Shown here piece after piece: positions 62,600-64,000 of a stretch of 64,000 nt of DNA; the first letter of the stretch is position 1, and each line of letters starts with the position of its first letter. Position numbers and translations under genes: made by a program. The stretch is from Anaerolineaceae bacterium (GTDB lineage Bacteria > Chloroflexota > Anaerolineae > Aggregatilineales > Phototrophicaceae): contig WGMX01000027.1 in assembly GCA_016124855.1 (NCBI GenBank), positions 1-64,000 of the forward strand, in the 5' to 3' direction. The notes under the pieces are model-generated. The model did not search any database. It saw only the letters and a program-made list of their open reading frames with translations, and was not told the origin of the DNA.

Positions 62600-64000
62600 G
62601 TGGATGATATACGAACGAATACCCTGATTATCGGCTGCGGGATTGCGGGTGCGGCAACCGCTTTACGGTTGAGCGATAACCCTAACCATCATGTGACGAT
62701 TATCACGCGGGCATCGGACGCGGCGGATACCAATTCCAGTTGGGCGCAGGGCGGCATCGTCACCCGCAGTTTGGATGACTCGCCCGATTTGCTGGTGCAT
62801 GACATCCTTGAAGCCGGCGCGGGGTTGAGTTCCCCCAAAGCCGCGCGATTGCTAGCCGAAATCGGGCCGGAGTTGGTGCGCTCGGTGTTGATGGATCGCT
62901 GTGGCGTGAAGTTCGACCGTGATGAGCGCGGCGAACTGGTCTACGGTTTGGAAGGCGCACACAGCGTCCGCCGTATTATCCATGTGGGTGATAAAACCGG
63001 CGGCGCGATTGTCAAAGGCATGTTGGATACCATGGCGACCCGTCCTAATGTGACACTTTTAGTCGATCACACAGCCGTTGACCTCATCACCTTCCCCCAT
63101 CACGCGCTTGATCCGGTCGCTGTTTATGACCCCATCACCTGTCAGGGTGCATACGTCCTCAACCGTGAGACTGGCAATATCATCCGCGTATTAGCCGCAC
63201 ATACCGTCCTCGCGACCGGCGGCCTCGGTCAGATTTTCCGTAACACCAGCAATCCAAAAGGTGCGCGTGGTGACGGTCTGGCGATGGCATGGCGAGCCGG
63301 TGCGCGTGTTGTGAATTCGGAGTACATCCAATTTCATCCCACCACTTTGAGCGTGCGCGGCGCACCCAATTTACTGATTAGTGAAGCCGTGCGCGGCGAA
63401 GGTGCGGTGCTGGTCACACCCGACGGTCAGCCATTTATGGAACGTTATGCGCCTGAATGGCGCGACCTTGCGCCCCGTGATGTCGTCGCCCGCGCCATTC
63501 ACATGGAAATGCTCGAACATGGTTATGAGCATGTCTATCTCGATATTGCCAGCAAACGTTCACCCGACTTTATTCGTCACCACTTCCCGCAGATGGTCGA
63601 ATCCTGTGCGGCCTACGGCATTGACGCAACCCACGACCTTATTCCCGTTGTGCCTGCGGCTCATTATTTCTGCGGTGGCGTACTTGTCGATGAATGGGGA
63701 CGCACGTCACTCAGCGATTTATATGCGGTCGGTGAAGTCAGTTGTACCGGACTGCATGGCGCGAATCGTCTCGCCAGTACCAGCTTGCTCGAAGGCTTAG
63801 TCTGGGGAGATCGTGCGGCGGAACACATTGAGCAAAATCCGCGCGAACCGGTTGATACAGCGCGGGTTCCAATGTGGGTTTATCGTGGTGAGAACGAACC
63901 CGATCCCGCCCTCATCGAAGTGGATATGATGACCATCAAAAATGTGATGTGGCATTATGTTGGCTTAATCCGTACTGCTGAGCGTCTCGCCCGCGCCGAG
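62600..64000 (+). CDS. nadB: L-aspartate oxidase (C-terminus cut by window end)
   Basis: Starts at a GTG (62600) 9 bases after nadA and stays open for 467 codons to the window end. The FAD dinucleotide motif is TLIIGCGIAGAATAL. TNSSWAQGGIV, LEGAHSVRRIIH, EYIQFHPTTL, ISEAVRGEGAVL, PAAHYFCGGV and GEVSCTGLHGANRLASTSLLEGLVWG are NadB signatures. It oxidises L-aspartate to iminoaspartate with FAD. The helical C-terminal domain has just begun at the edge (VGLIRTAERLARAE). Confidence 0.96.
   Translation, partial: MDDIRTNTLIIGCGIAGAATALRLSDNPNHHVTIITRASDAADTNSSWAQGGIVTRSLDDSPDLLVHDILEAGAGLSSPKAARLLAEIGPELVRSVLMDRCGVKFDRDERGELVYGLEGAHSVRRIIHVGDKTGGAIVKGMLDTMATRPNVTLLVDHTAVDLITFPHHALDPVAVYDPITCQGAYVLNRETGNIIRVLAAHTVLATGGLGQIFRNTSNPKGARGDGLAMAWRAGARVVNSEYIQFHPTTLSVRGAPNLLISEAVRGEGAVLVTPDGQPFMERYAPEWRDLAPRDVVARAIHMEMLEHGYEHVYLDIASKRSPDFIRHHFPQMVESCAAYGIDATHDLIPVVPAAHYFCGGVLVDEWGRTSLSDLYAVGEVSCTGLHGANRLASTSLLEGLVWGDRAAEHIEQNPREPVDTARVPMWVYRGENEPDPALIEVDMMTIKNVMWHYVGLIRTAERLARAE

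Overview
The window reads as chromosomal DNA of a free-living, sugar-using bacterium, most likely a Chloroflexota (Anaerolineae-like) member. That placement is inference. It rests on the mix of a TIR/WD40 receptor-like protein, secreted proteins with long Thr-Pro-Ser linkers, many LysM or beta-propeller envelope proteins, a malic enzyme fused to a phosphotransacetylase-like domain, and intergenic hairpin repeats of a type I associate with such genomes. There is no rRNA, tRNA, CRISPR array or prophage. Mobile DNA is limited to one insertion-sequence end at the left edge, plus several families of short intergenic repeats.

Layout. 1-0.5 kb: the end of an IS3-like element and a diverged intergenic repeat. 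0.5-8.7 kb: a large TIR-membrane-WD40 protein (-), a YcaQ-type DNA glycosylase (+) with an SOS-like promoter, small membrane proteins, a U32-like protein, a HAD hydrolase and an eRF1-like protein. 9-11 kb: malic enzyme. 11.3-14.5 kb: a quinone/aromatic detoxification module (two ring-cleavage-type dioxygenases, a MarR regulator and a MhqD-like esterase). 14.5-30.6 kb: a long minus-strand arabinan/arabinose locus: binding protein, two permeases, GH51, GH2, aldo/keto reductase, endo-arabinanase-type GH43, L-arabinose isomerase and two tandem GH43-CBM proteins. A divergent LacI-family regulator faces it across overlapping promoters. Secreted GH43 enzymes would cut arabinan outside, the ABC importer would bring oligosaccharides in, and cytoplasmic GH51 and GH2 plus araA would finish the job. 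araB, araD and the ABC ATPase are not in the window.

31-48.5 kb: a Gfo/Idh oxidoreductase, a sugar-type MFS carrier, secreted or anchored proteins (one with 90-bp tandem repeats and a TolB-like propeller), an acetyltransferase, an orphan sensor kinase, an FHA-TIR protein, phosphatidylserine synthase overlapping a methyltransferase, and a second MFS protein. 48.5-57.4 kb: an SDR, an exonuclease/endonuclease/phosphatase-family protein, a J-domain protein, acetyltransferase, LysM-SGNH protein, RraA-like aldolase, a phosphatase and a deoxyribosyltransferase-like protein. 57.4-60.5 kb: a tight operon of queF, an inactive-looking M50-like membrane protein, a transglutaminase-like protein and a PHP phosphoesterase. 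60.6-64 kb: nadC-nadA-nadB, de novo NAD synthesis, with nadB running off the window.

The least expected signal is a two-copy intergenic element (about 49.37-49.79 kb and 55.85-56.25 kb). Each copy carries a strong sigma-70-type promoter with a perfect GAAC-N4-GTTC (LexA/SOS-box-like) palindrome abutting the -10. The far end of each copy lies exactly at the stop codon of an unrelated minus-strand gene. A one-mismatch version of the box sits in the promoter of the YcaQ-like DNA repair gene. All calls are from reading the sequence; no database search was run.
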